The notes under the pieces were generated by a model. The model was given only the letters and a program-made list of their open reading frames with translations, did not search any database and was not told the DNA's origin. DNA of 64,000 nt from the NCBI GenBank assembly GCA_001915925.1, contig MNRL01000015.1:1-64000 (forward strand), written 5' to 3'. Below, one piece after another: positions 43,685 to 53,037 of the stretch; the first letter of the stretch is position 1, and each line of letters begins with the position of its first letter. A program made the position numbers and the translations under genes. This DNA comes from Clostridium sp. CAG:354_28_25 (lineage in GTDB: Bacteria; Bacillota; Clostridia; TANB77; CAG-508).

Positions 43685-45064
43685 TTAGCATTTCTCTACT
43701 GTTTGACCCTCTTTTGAATCTTTAACAATGTATCCTTTTTCTTTTATTATATCTCTTATTTTATCTGATTCAGCCCAATCTTTGTTCTTTCTTGCCTCAG
43801 CTCTTTTCGTTAATAACTCTTTAATATCATCTGGTATCTCTTCTTCTTTGTGTTCATCAATTTTAATTCCTAAAACTCTATCAAATTTCTTTAACAGTTC
43901 TGCTACCTTTTTAGATTTCTCAGTTCTTTTTGCTACTTCCCATACAACACTCATTGCTACCGGCATATTAAGATCATCATTTATTGCTTCATTAAAATCC
44001 TTTTCATATTTTGATATAAGTTCTTCTGCGACATCTTCTGTTCCAGTTAAATGTTTTTGATATGCTTCTCTTAGCCTGTCTAACGCTATTTTTGCAGAAT
44101 CCATTCCTTCCCAAGTAAAGTTTAATTTTTTTCTATATTGTATTGAATAGCAAAATAGTTTATATACTAAAGGATCATATCCTCTGTCTACTATATCTTG
44201 TAACAAGTAAACATTTCCTAAACTCTTTGACATTTTTCCGCCATTTATTAGCAAAAATTCACCATGCATCCAGTAATTAGCTGGTATCTTTCCACACATT
44301 CCTTTGCTTTGTGCTATTTCATTTTCGTGATGTGTTGGAATCAAATCAATACCGCCTGTATGAATATCAAAAACTTCTCCTAAATATTTTTGGCTCATAA
44401 CAGAACATTCTATATGCCAGCCAGGATAGCTTGGTCCCCAAGGACTATCCCATTTCATAAGGTGATTTTCTGGTGCTTTAATCCAAACTGCAAAATCATG
44501 TGGATTTCTTTTTTCTGTATCTACTTCTACTCTTGCCCCCGCTTTTTGATTTTCTACATCTAAATTTGATAATACTGGATATTTATCTAATTTAGAAATA
44601 TCAAAATATATAGCTGTTGAAGTTTCATATGCATATCCTTTTTTTACTAGTTCTTCTACTACATTTAGCATATCTTGAATATTATCTGTTGCCTTGCAAA
44701 TTATTTCTGGAATCTCAATATTTAATCTCTCTAAATCTCTAAAAAATAATTTTGTATAATAATTTGCTATTTCTAATGGTGTTTTTCCTTCTTGTTTTGC
44801 AGACTTTATCATCTTGTCTTCCCCTTCGTCACCATCAGAAACTAAATGTCCAACATCTGTTATATTCATAGCTTGTTTTACTTTGTAACCATTATATTCT
44901 AATGTTCTTCTTAAATTATCTTGAAATATATTTGTTCTCATATTACCAATTGTTGCATCTTTATACACTGTTGGACCACAAGAATATATTTTTACCTCTT
45001 TTTCATCTAGCGGTTTAAATTTATCCTTTGAGTGTGTTAATGTATTATAAAAATATATATCCAT
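43685..45064 (-). CDS. cysS: Cysteinyl-tRNA synthetase
   Basis: A 459-residue class I synthetase from the ATG after GGAGG. The CGPTVYKDATIGNMR segment supplies a zinc-binding Cys and the HIGH-like region. GWHIECSVMS, HHENEIAQS and KMSKSLGN follow. It charges tRNA-Cys. No T-box is seen in front of it, and the short gap to the PBP gene holds a terminator. Confidence 0.96.
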   Translation of the reverse strand: MDIYFYNTLTHSKDKFKPLDEKEVKIYSCGPTVYKDATIGNMRTNIFQDNLRRTLEYNGYKVKQAMNITDVGHLVSDGDEGEDKMIKSAKQEGKTPLEIANYYTKLFFRDLERLNIEIPEIICKATDNIQDMLNVVEELVKKGYAYETSTAIYFDISKLDKYPVLSNLDVENQKAGARVEVDTEKRNPHDFAVWIKAPENHLMKWDSPWGPSYPGWHIECSVMSQKYLGEVFDIHTGGIDLIPTHHENEIAQSKGMCGKIPANYWMHGEFLLINGGKMSKSLGNVYLLQDIVDRGYDPLVYKLFCYSIQYRKKLNFTWEGMDSAKIALDRLREAYQKHLTGTEDVAEELISKYEKDFNEAINDDLNMPVAMSVVWEVAKRTEKSKKVAELLKKFDRVLGIKIDEHKEEEIPDDIKELLTKRAEARKNKDWAESDKIRDIIKEKGYIVKDSKEGQTVEKC

Positions 45065-45094
45065 AGTAGCCTCCTTCATTATTTATATTATTAA

Positions 45095-45131
45095 GAAAAC
45101 ATCTTAAAAGTATCTCTTTTAGGATGTTTTC
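45095..45131 (-). terminator. Terminator after the PBP1A gene
   Basis: Sixteen-base arms GAAAACATCTTAAAAG / CTTTTAGGATGTTTTC with one mismatch, between pbpA-type and cysS genes. Confidence 0.75.
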
Positions 45132-45148
45132 TTCTGTTTTATCATACA

Positions 45149-47686
45149 CTATTCTGTTGTTGTAGCTGGTGGTTCTGTTCCTCCACCTGATATAGAATTA
45201 TCAGTTCCTCCTGATGAACCTCCGCCTGAGTCTGGTGGATTAGTTTCTCCTCCTGAAGTTTCATTTCCACTTCCTGTTGATGGCGGTGTAGTAACAGTAT
45301 TATCAACCGTATTCGTTGATGGTTTTGGTTCTTCTACTGGTTTTGTATGAATTGTACAACTTTGCGTTGGAGCATTTCCATAATAACCACTGTAATCAGA
45401 TTTCCATTTAGCATTCTTCTCCCTTTCAGGAATTGTCGTATATGTCCTTGTATATGTACTTGGACAATATTCCGTAGCAATCTTTCCTGACTCTGAACAC
45501 AATGTGACAGTAGTTCTACCTCCATCACAAGTTTCAGTTGGTTCTGTACCACTTACAAAAATCTCATTATACGTGTCTGAACATTTAGAACTTGCAAGTA
45601 GTCCTGTATCTCTACAAATTTTCTTTGTAACTATTCCGCTTGGTTCTTCAAATCTAGCACTTTCTAAATCTTTATTTATACTTGTCATTATAGCATCCCA
45701 AATTTGACCTGCTGGATTTCTTCCACTAAAATTGATTTCCTTATTTTCATCATAACCATACCATGTTGCAGCAGTATAGTATGGAGTAAATCCACAAAGC
45801 CATCTATCCTTTGATTCGTTAGTTGTACCAGTCTTTGCAGCAACATCCATTCCAGAAATTGCACAATATGTCGCTGTACCATAGCTCTCTGTAACTGGTG
45901 CTGTTAAAATAGATTGTAAAACATATGCATTTTGCCCTGTCATGACTTGTTTTCTTTCTTGTTCTGGCTCTAGAACAACATTTCCATTTCTATCTTCAAC
46001 TTTTGTATAGAATGTTGGTTCTATATATTCGCCATCATTTGCAATCATTGCATAAGCTGCTGCCATTTCTAATGGACTTATACCATTTGTTATTCCACCT
46101 AAAGCTAATTGAACAGCTTCATCATTATGTTTTTTATTCTCACTTGCTGTAACTAATTTACTCACACCTATTTCTCTTAAGAAATTAATTGAATTTAATG
46201 GACCTATTTCTACCATAGCCTTTACATTAGGTATGTTTTGTGATCTTGCAATTGCTTCTCTCATTGTCATAGAACCTTCAAATTTTCCACTATCATTTTT
46301 AGGTTCGTAAGGATTTGATTCTGTTCCAAAATTTGTCTTAACATCTGCATATACTGTTCCTGCTGTTATAACCTTATTTTCTAGCCCTGGAGCTATTACT
46401 GCTATTGGTTTTATTGTAGAACCTGGTTGTCTATAAGCTTGTGTTGCCCTATTAAATCCTGAAGCATTAACCTCTGTTCCAAGGCCTCCAACAGTTCCAA
46501 CGACTTGCCCCGTTTTATGATCTATTACAACCATTGCAGCTTGAGATTTTATCGTTTCACCATTGTCACCTTTTCTAGTTCTTTGGTATTTATCTGTTTT
46601 CTTAAATTCTTCCTCCATTGTTGATTGAATAGCCGCATCTTCAGTTGAATAAATTACATATCCTTTGCTTCTAAGTTGCAAATCTGCAAATTCTGCATTC
46701 CAGTTGTTCTTTTCCATTAAATCATTTTTAACTTGATTTATCGCGGCTGCTGTATGATAAGAATAATTTGCTGCATTTGTTGTCGTCTCTCCTTTATTAA
46801 AAGCTAGACCATTGTTAACTTCTTCAACTGCTGCATTATATTCTTCATCACTAGTTATTGCTCCTAGTTCTTTCATTTTCATTAAAACAGTTTTAGTTCT
46901 GTTTTTTATCTTCTCTTGCATTTCTGCATTATCTGTTTCGAATGGTTTATATGCATTAGGTGAATGATTTATCCCTGCTAAAAACGCACACTCTCCTAAG
47001 CTTAAATCTTTACAAGATTTATTAAAATAGTATTTTGAGGCAACTTCTACCCCATATGCTTTATCTCCTAAAAAGATAATATTTAAATAAAGTTCTAGTA
47101 TCTGATCTTTAGATATTAATCTTTCTACTTGATATGCTTTTGACATTTCTTTTACTTTTCTTATCATTCCTGCAACACCAGTATCATCTTTATCTGATGT
47201 TAAGTTTTTAACTAATTGTTGTGTTATTGTACTTCCACCATATGAAGATGATCCTCCATTAATTATGTATTGGAATGTTGCTCCAAGTGTTCTTTTTATA
47301 TCCACACCATGATGTTGATAAAATCTTTCATCTTCGATTGAAACAAATGCTTTTGGCAAATAATCTGGCATTTCTTCCTTTGAAACTACAGTTCTATTTT
47401 CTTCTCCTGATAAATTAGCAATTTCATTACCATCTTTATCTAGTACTACTGTATTCATATTCTCGATAATTAAATCTTCTTTAGTAATTTTAAAATCATC
47501 ACCAAAAAGACCAAAAAATATTCCTGCACATACTCCTGCTATTGCAATAATAAATAATACAAAAATAATTAATATAATTTTTAATATTTTCTTTCTTCTT
47601 GGATTTTTTACTTTTTCACTCTTACCTTTAGAATGGGTACTTTTTCTTTTTTTATTACTTTTTTCTTTTATATCTTTACTCCCCAT
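45149..47686 (-). CDS. Class A penicillin-binding protein (PBP1A type)
   Basis: An 845-residue bifunctional enzyme. It has a basic cytoplasmic N-terminus, a membrane helix (about 33-56), a GT51 glycosyltransferase (EDERFYQHHGVDIKRT; GGSTITQQLVKN) and a transpeptidase with SxxK in GSTIKP, SQN and AAKTGTTNES. After a Cys-containing linker there is a Pro/Gly/Ser/Thr-rich tail (about 795-845) ending PPATTTE. It polymerises and crosslinks peptidoglycan. The final TTTE is shared with the tail of the LCP protein at 38976. Confidence 0.95.
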   Translation of the reverse strand: MGSKDIKEKSNKKRKSTHSKGKSEKVKNPRRKKILKIILIIFVLFIIAIAGVCAGIFFGLFGDDFKITKEDLIIENMNTVVLDKDGNEIANLSGEENRTVVSKEEMPDYLPKAFVSIEDERFYQHHGVDIKRTLGATFQYIINGGSSSYGGSTITQQLVKNLTSDKDDTGVAGMIRKVKEMSKAYQVERLISKDQILELYLNIIFLGDKAYGVEVASKYYFNKSCKDLSLGECAFLAGINHSPNAYKPFETDNAEMQEKIKNRTKTVLMKMKELGAITSDEEYNAAVEEVNNGLAFNKGETTTNAANYSYHTAAAINQVKNDLMEKNNWNAEFADLQLRSKGYVIYSTEDAAIQSTMEEEFKKTDKYQRTRKGDNGETIKSQAAMVVIDHKTGQVVGTVGGLGTEVNASGFNRATQAYRQPGSTIKPIAVIAPGLENKVITAGTVYADVKTNFGTESNPYEPKNDSGKFEGSMTMREAIARSQNIPNVKAMVEIGPLNSINFLREIGVSKLVTASENKKHNDEAVQLALGGITNGISPLEMAAAYAMIANDGEYIEPTFYTKVEDRNGNVVLEPEQERKQVMTGQNAYVLQSILTAPVTESYGTATYCAISGMDVAAKTGTTNESKDRWLCGFTPYYTAATWYGYDENKEINFSGRNPAGQIWDAIMTSINKDLESARFEEPSGIVTKKICRDTGLLASSKCSDTYNEIFVSGTEPTETCDGGRTTVTLCSESGKIATEYCPSTYTRTYTTIPEREKNAKWKSDYSGYYGNAPTQSCTIHTKPVEEPKPSTNTVDNTVTTPPSTGSGNETSGGETNPPDSGGGSSGGTDNSISGGGTEPPATTTE

Positions 47687-47767
47687 TTTTACCCTCCTTA
47701 AGCAAAAACTTAAATCATGAATATTATATTATAAAATTTATAAAAGATAAAGTTTTTTAAGTAAATT

Positions 47768-48610
47768 TTAATAATCTTCATCTATTATATCATTAAATTC
47801 AGTTATAATCTTTGCACCATCTTTTATTAATCTATTTGTTCCTACCGACATCTTATTATTAATATTACCTGGAACAACATATATCTCTTTTCCTAATTCT
47901 AAAGAAAAATCTACTGTTATCATTGTTCCACTTTTTTCATTTTCTGCTTCTACCACTACCAATTTATCTGCCAAAGCACTTATTAGCCTATTTCTTGCTG
48001 GAAAATTATTTTTTAATGGCTTGGTACCTACAATATATTCAGAAATAATACAACCATCATTATTTATTATTTTTTTAGCAATTTCTCTATTCTGATATGG
48101 ATATATATTATCTAATCCATTTCCTATAACAGCTATTGCCCTACCTGATGTGCTATTTACTGAATTTTCTTTTAGTACTCCTAAATGAGAATTAACGTCA
48201 ATCCCTAATGCTAGGCCACTTATTGTATGAATATTATTCTTAGATAAAAAACTCCCTATTTGCCTAGCAATATTTATACCATAGTTACTAGCTTTTCTTG
48301 CGCCAATAACAGCAATTTTATTTTTTCTATTTAAAATTTTACAATTTCCAATTGCATATATTGCAATTGGTGCATCATATAAATTCTTTAGTTGTTTAGG
48401 ATAATCCTTATCATAATAAGTTATAACTTGTATATTTTTTTCTTGCATATACTTAATGTATTTATCTATCTTTTCCTCCTGATTTAAATTTAAAATACTA
48501 CATATTTCATTTATATTCTCATAATTATGTAATAACTCTATTTTCTTTTTATTTGTAATTTTTTTATATTCCGCTAACATAATCCAATTAACTAATTCTT
48601 TATAAATCAT
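47768..48610 (-). CDS. dprA: DNA-processing protein DprA (Smf)
   Basis: A 280-residue Rossmann-like protein from the ATG after AGGAGG. Characteristic segments are IAVIGARKASNYG, ISGLALGIDVNSHLG, AVIGNGLDNIYPYQN and FPARNRLISALADKLVVVEA. DprA loads RecA on incoming single-stranded DNA during transformation. It lacks an obvious C-terminal winged-helix domain. Confidence 0.93.
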   Translation of the reverse strand: MIYKELVNWIMLAEYKKITNKKKIELLHNYENINEICSILNLNQEEKIDKYIKYMQEKNIQVITYYDKDYPKQLKNLYDAPIAIYAIGNCKILNRKNKIAVIGARKASNYGINIARQIGSFLSKNNIHTISGLALGIDVNSHLGVLKENSVNSTSGRAIAVIGNGLDNIYPYQNREIAKKIINNDGCIISEYIVGTKPLKNNFPARNRLISALADKLVVVEAENEKSGTMITVDFSLELGKEIYVVPGNINNKMSVGTNRLIKDGAKIITEFNDIIDEDY

Positions 48611-48629
48611 ATAACCTCCTAAAAAACAC

Positions 48630-48658
48630 AAAAGGAGAAGTAAAAACTTCCCCCTTTT
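48630..48658 (-). terminator. Terminator after folD
   Basis: Arms AAAAGGAGAAG / CTTCCCCCTTTT, followed on the minus strand by GTGTTTTTT. Confidence 0.75.
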
Positions 48659-48683
48659 ATTTATATATAAACCCTTTTACTAT

Positions 48684-49529
48684 TTACTTTGATTTTTTTG
48701 CTGCTTTTACGATATTATTCATAAGCATTGCTATTGTCATAGGACCAACTCCCCCCGGAACTGGTGTTATATATGATGTTTTTTTAGAAACTTCTTCAAA
48801 ATCTACATCTCCCGTTATCTTACCATTTTCCATTCTATTAATTCCTACATCAATAACTGTAGCACCTTCTTTTACCATATCTGCTTTTAAAAACTTTGGT
48901 TTTCCCATTGCAGTTACAATTATATCTGCATCTTTTGTAATTTTCTCGATTTCTTTTGTTTTAGAATGGCATATAGTAACTGTTGCATTTTTAGATAAGA
49001 GACATTGTATTAATGGCTTTCCTACTATATTGCTTCTACCAATTATAACTGCCTTTTTGCCTTCTGTTGGTATGTTATATTCTTCTATCATCTTTACAAT
49101 ACCATAAGGTGTACAAGAAACAAAACAATCTTGTCCTAAAGCCAACTTTCCCACATTTATTGGATTAAATCCATCTACATCTTTTCTATAATCTATTTTT
49201 TTAAATGCTTCGTTTATATCCAAATGTTTAGGTAATGGACTTTGTAATAATACTCCATTAATACTTTTATCTTCATTTAATTCATCTATTAAAGCTAATA
49301 ATTCTTCCATTGTTGTATTTTCTGGTAATAGATGTTCTTCATATTCTATACCAATTTCATTACAAGCTCTATTTTTATTTCTTACATATATTTTTGATGC
49401 TGGGTCATCTCCAACTAAAATGACTGCAAATTTTGGTTTAATCCCTTCCTTTTTTAACTCATCCACATCTTTTTTTAGATTTTCTCTTATTTTTTTTGCT
49501 AAAGCTTTTCCATCTATTATTTCTGTCAT
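48684..49529 (-). CDS. folD: Methylenetetrahydrofolate dehydrogenase/cyclohydrolase
   Basis: A 281-residue bifunctional enzyme of one-carbon metabolism. It has VGDDPASKIYVRNKNRAC with the catalytic Lys, GVLLQSPLPKHLD, DVDGFNPINVGKL, GRSNIVGKP and TPVPGGVGPMTIAMLM. Preceded by CGGAGGC. Confidence 0.97.
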   Translation of the reverse strand: MTEIIDGKALAKKIRENLKKDVDELKKEGIKPKFAVILVGDDPASKIYVRNKNRACNEIGIEYEEHLLPENTTMEELLALIDELNEDKSINGVLLQSPLPKHLDINEAFKKIDYRKDVDGFNPINVGKLALGQDCFVSCTPYGIVKMIEEYNIPTEGKKAVIIGRSNIVGKPLIQCLLSKNATVTICHSKTKEIEKITKDADIIVTAMGKPKFLKADMVKEGATVIDVGINRMENGKITGDVDFEEVSKKTSYITPVPGGVGPMTIAMLMNNIVKAAKKSK

Positions 49530-49584
49530 TTTTTGCCTCCGTTTTTTAAAAGATTTTATACTATATATCTTGTTTTTGCAATAT

Positions 49585-50790
49585 CTAATCTTTTCTATTT
49601 ATATTTTTAGTATGCTTCATATCCCCAGCTCTAGTTATAGTTTCATACCCATATTTATCTTTAATTAAATCTACTACTTTATCTAATTTTTCTTGTTTTT
49701 TGGTATCATTATTTTCAAATATTGAGATTTGCTTTTCATCTTCTTCACATAAATTATCTACTCGAATTCCAATCAATCTAATAGGCTCACCTTTGTATAA
49801 TTGTCTTACTAATTGTTTTGCAGCATTAAATATTTCTTTAGTTGAATTTGTTGAAAAGTCAAGTTTTCTTTGATGTGAATAATTTTTAAATTCACTTGTT
49901 CTAAGCTGTACACTTACAACATTACAAAACATCTTTATTTTTCTTAACCTATATGTTGTATGTTCTGTAAGCGCTAATAAAACTTCTTCTATTTTTTCTA
50001 TATCATTTATATCTTGTGATACCGTGGTAGAATTTCCTACACACTTTGGTTTCTGATATGTATAAACAACTTCGGATTCATCTATTCCATTAGCATATTC
50101 CCACATAGTTTTGCCAAACTTACCAAATTTTTTTATTAATAAATTTTTATCTACCTTAGCTAAATCTTCTATTGTTTTTATATTCATATTATATAATTTA
50201 GGGAGCGTCCTTCTTCCCACCATAAATAATTCGGATATTGGTAATGTCCACATTTTTCTTGGAATTTCTTTTTCATATAATGTATGCACTCTATCTGGTT
50301 TTTGAAAATCTGAAGCCATTTTAGCTAATAATTTATTATGCGCAACACCAATATTTACTGTGAATTTTAATTCTTCTTTTACTCTTTTACTAATTTCGTA
50401 TGCAACATCTATTAATCTTCTGCCATTTAAGAATTCGGTCATATCTACAAAACATTCATCTATAGAAAATCGTTCTACTTTATATGAATATTCTAGCAAT
50501 AATTTATATAGCATATCTGAATATTTCCTATAAACTTTAAAATTACTCTCGTAAATTTTTATTGTAGGACATTTTTTCCTAGCACTATATAGTGGTTCTC
50601 CTGTTTTTATCCCAAATTGTTTTGCCAAATTACTCTTGGCTAAAACAATTCCATGTCGTTGTTTTTCGTCCCCACCGATTATTGATGGAATCGTTCTTAT
50701 ATCTAACTTTTCGCCACATTCTAGTTTATATACTGCAAGCCATGATAAAAAAGCATTATTTACATCAACATGTAAGATTTCTCTTTCCAT
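49585..50790 (-). CDS. Y-family DNA polymerase (DinB/Pol IV type)
   Basis: A 401-residue translesion polymerase. Catalytic acidic residues sit in LHVDVNNAFLSWLAVY and FSIDECFVDMTEF; helix-hairpin-helix and little-finger regions follow. The usual Pol IV steric-gate Phe region reads NNAFLSW. Produced from a consensus promoter with a very short leader. No LexA-type operator was recognised. Confidence 0.88.
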   Translation of the reverse strand: MEREILHVDVNNAFLSWLAVYKLECGEKLDIRTIPSIIGGDEKQRHGIVLAKSNLAKQFGIKTGEPLYSARKKCPTIKIYESNFKVYRKYSDMLYKLLLEYSYKVERFSIDECFVDMTEFLNGRRLIDVAYEISKRVKEELKFTVNIGVAHNKLLAKMASDFQKPDRVHTLYEKEIPRKMWTLPISELFMVGRRTLPKLYNMNIKTIEDLAKVDKNLLIKKFGKFGKTMWEYANGIDESEVVYTYQKPKCVGNSTTVSQDINDIEKIEEVLLALTEHTTYRLRKIKMFCNVVSVQLRTSEFKNYSHQRKLDFSTNSTKEIFNAAKQLVRQLYKGEPIRLIGIRVDNLCEEDEKQISIFENNDTKKQEKLDKVVDLIKDKYGYETITRAGDMKHTKNINRKD

Positions 50791-50806
50791 TTATTTCACC
50801 ATCGCT

Positions 50807-50835
50807 ATTATAAAACATTTGTTCTTGCATGTCAA
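50807..50835 (-). promoter_or_regulatory. Consensus sigma-A promoter of the Y-family polymerase gene
   Basis: Minus strand: perfect -35 TTGACA (50830-50835), a 17-base spacer and perfect -10 TATAAT (50807-50812). The start codon is only about ten bases beyond the expected transcription start. Confidence 0.85.
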
Positions 50836-50837
50836 TA

Positions 50838-50868
50838 AAAAAGAGCAAAATAATTTGCCCCCTAATAA
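50838..50868 (-). terminator. Terminator after the Cys-rich protein gene
   Basis: Minus-strand hairpin GGGCAAAT / TTTTGCTC followed by TTTTTT. Confidence 0.7.
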
Positions 50869-50882
50869 TCTAAATATTTAAT

Positions 50883-51644
50883 TTACATACTAAATAATAC
50901 TAATCTATCAATAATTTTTTCCCTTTTAGTAAAAAAATTAGTTTTTACGATTAATTTTTGAATTGGATTAAAAAAACATTCTATAAGTGGGATATCCTTT
51001 AGTTTAAATTTTACTTTAATTGCATTACAAGTAAATAGCTTACAAGTAATACATTGCGTAGAACAATGCTTATCTACTAAATATGGACATTCCTTTAATT
51101 CCCCATTCATAGTTATTGGATGCTTAAATTTGTGGCAACAGCCCATTGTTACTCTTTCACTACAATTTCTTTTTCCTATACATACATCATCTTTAAAATC
51201 GCAATAATTATTTTTCGCAAATTCTTCATCTAACTCTTCACATACTTGGTCGTAAATATATTCTATTTTTTCCCTTTTTTCTTTAATAAGAACAGCTTTT
51301 AAGCATTTTATTATATCTGTTTTTCTTTCTTTTGTACTATCATCTATTAGTTCACCTATTATTTTCTTCTCTTTGTATTCTAATCCTATATTAAGCTTCT
51401 TTTTATTGCATTTTTTTAATATTTTTTGAATGTTTTTTATTATATTTTTTAAATTTGTACCTTTTTCTATTTGGATACTAAATACCACAGGTAGTTCTTT
51501 TAATTTAATTTTATTTTTATTATCTTTTATTGTAATAATTTGATAAAACTGATTTTTCTTAGAATCGATAAATTTCTTTAATGCTCCTTTTTTAGTATAA
51601 ATATCATACTCTTTATTTATTTTTATTAAATTTTCTTTTATCAA
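50883..51644 (-). CDS. Unrecognised protein with a cysteine-rich cluster
   Basis: A 253-residue protein starting at TTG (51642-51644), eight bases after GAGGGG. The in-frame ATG further upstream falls inside the obgE terminator hairpin. The N-terminal half is Lys-rich and alpha/beta-like. Residues about 145-215 contain many Cys and His (YCDFKDDVCIGKRNC, MGCCHKF, ECPYLVDKHC, QCITCKLFTC), which suggests a metal or Fe-S site. I do not recognise the family. Confidence 0.65.
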   Translation of the reverse strand: MIKENLIKINKEYDIYTKKGALKKFIDSKKNQFYQIITIKDNKNKIKLKELPVVFSIQIEKGTNLKNIIKNIQKILKKCNKKKLNIGLEYKEKKIIGELIDDSTKERKTDIIKCLKAVLIKEKREKIEYIYDQVCEELDEEFAKNNYCDFKDDVCIGKRNCSERVTMGCCHKFKHPITMNGELKECPYLVDKHCSTQCITCKLFTCNAIKVKFKLKDIPLIECFFNPIQKLIVKTNFFTKREKIIDRLVLFSM

Positions 51645-51668
51645 CTTTAATTCCCCTCTTATACAAAA

Positions 51669-51693
51669 TAGGCACAAATTTTATCTGTGCCTA
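51669..51693 (-). terminator. Terminator after obgE
   Basis: Arms TAGGCACA / TGTGCCTA, followed on the minus strand by TTTTGTAT. Confidence 0.8.
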
Positions 51694-51751
51694 CTTATTT
51701 TAAATTATTGCTTATATTATCATATGTTAGTACTACTTAGGCACTACTTTG

Positions 51752-53026
51752 CTAGTCATACCATTCTAATTCCCAATCTACAACTTTAACTGTATCGCCA
51801 TCTTTTACCCCAGCTTTTTTTAATGCCTCATTAACACCTAGTTCATCAAGTTTTCTTTGGAAATAATACATTGATTCTGTATCTTCTAAGTTAACCCTAG
51901 ACATTAATTTTTCAACTGCTGGACCAATAACTACATACATATCTTCTTCTTTTACTATTTGGAATTCGTTCTTGTCTTCTTCTAATTTATATACTTTTCT
52001 TTGATTTGTTTCTATTAGATTTTCTTTTGGAATTTCTTTTAAAAGTTCTTCTACTCTTGTTAATAATTCCTTTACTCCTTGTTTCGTAATAGATGAAATC
52101 TTAAATATTTCTAAATTTTCTTTCTTTGCAACTTTTTTTAATTCATCATATAAAGATTCATCTTGTGCTACATCTAATTTTGTAGCAACAATAATTTGTT
52201 TCTTTTTCGTTAATTTTTCACTATAATTTTTAAGTTCATTATTAATATCGTAAAAATCTTTTACTGGATCTCTACCTCGAAAACCAGAAACATCTATCAA
52301 ATGTAATATTAATCTTGTTCTTTCTATATGTCTTAAAAATTGAATTCCAAGCCCTACACCTTCGCTTGCACCTTCTATTAGTCCAGGAATATCTGCAATT
52401 ACAAAACTATCGCCATTTTCTGTCTTTACAACTCCTAAATTTGGATTTAAAGTTGTGAATGGATAATCTGCAATTTTAGGTTTAGCATCTGTAACAACAG
52501 ATAAAAATGTTGATTTACCTGCATTTGGGAAACCTACTAAACCAACATCTGCTAATGATTTTAATTCTAATATTAGTTCTTTTTCTATACCTTTTTCCCC
52601 AGTTTGTGCAAATCTAGGAGCTTGTCTTGTTGCAGTTGCAAAATGAGAATTTCCTTTTCCTCCTCTTCCACCTGGCAACACTAATTCTTTTGAATCTTCT
52701 TCTGATAAATCAGCTACAATTTCTCCTGTTTCTGCATCTTTAACAACTGTACCTATTGGAACTTTTATATATAAATCTTGCCCTTGTTTTCCGTTACAGC
52801 GTGCTCCACTACCATTTTGACCATTTTCTGCTTTAAATTTTTTATTGTATCTAAAATTAATTAAGGTGTTCGAATCTTTGTCTGTTATAAAATAGACATC
52901 TCCACCTTTTCCACCATCTCCGCCATCTGGTCCCCCTGCTGCTACATATTTCTCCCTTCTAAATGATATAGCACCATTTCCACCATTACCGGATTTAACA
53001 AATATTTTTGTATAATCTGTATACAT
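51752..53026 (-). CDS. obgE: GTPase Obg
   Basis: A 424-residue protein with the glycine-rich Obg fold (SGNGGNGAISFRREKYV; GGDGGKGGDV), a G domain (GFPNAGKSTFLS, DIPGLIEGASEGVGLG, ATKLD) and a C-terminal OCT domain. It has a role in ribosome assembly and the sporulation/stress switch. Close upstream of the Cys-rich gene. Confidence 0.96.
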   Translation of the reverse strand: MYTDYTKIFVKSGNGGNGAISFRREKYVAAGGPDGGDGGKGGDVYFITDKDSNTLINFRYNKKFKAENGQNGSGARCNGKQGQDLYIKVPIGTVVKDAETGEIVADLSEEDSKELVLPGGRGGKGNSHFATATRQAPRFAQTGEKGIEKELILELKSLADVGLVGFPNAGKSTFLSVVTDAKPKIADYPFTTLNPNLGVVKTENGDSFVIADIPGLIEGASEGVGLGIQFLRHIERTRLILHLIDVSGFRGRDPVKDFYDINNELKNYSEKLTKKKQIIVATKLDVAQDESLYDELKKVAKKENLEIFKISSITKQGVKELLTRVEELLKEIPKENLIETNQRKVYKLEEDKNEFQIVKEEDMYVVIGPAVEKLMSRVNLEDTESMYYFQRKLDELGVNEALKKAGVKDGDTVKVVDWELEWYD

Positions 53027-53037
53027 TTTTCTCTCCT

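Noticed and set aside
45334..45882. Short frames on the minus strand within the PBP gene
   Set aside because: They lie inside the coding region of a well-supported class A PBP in the same strand but a different frame.
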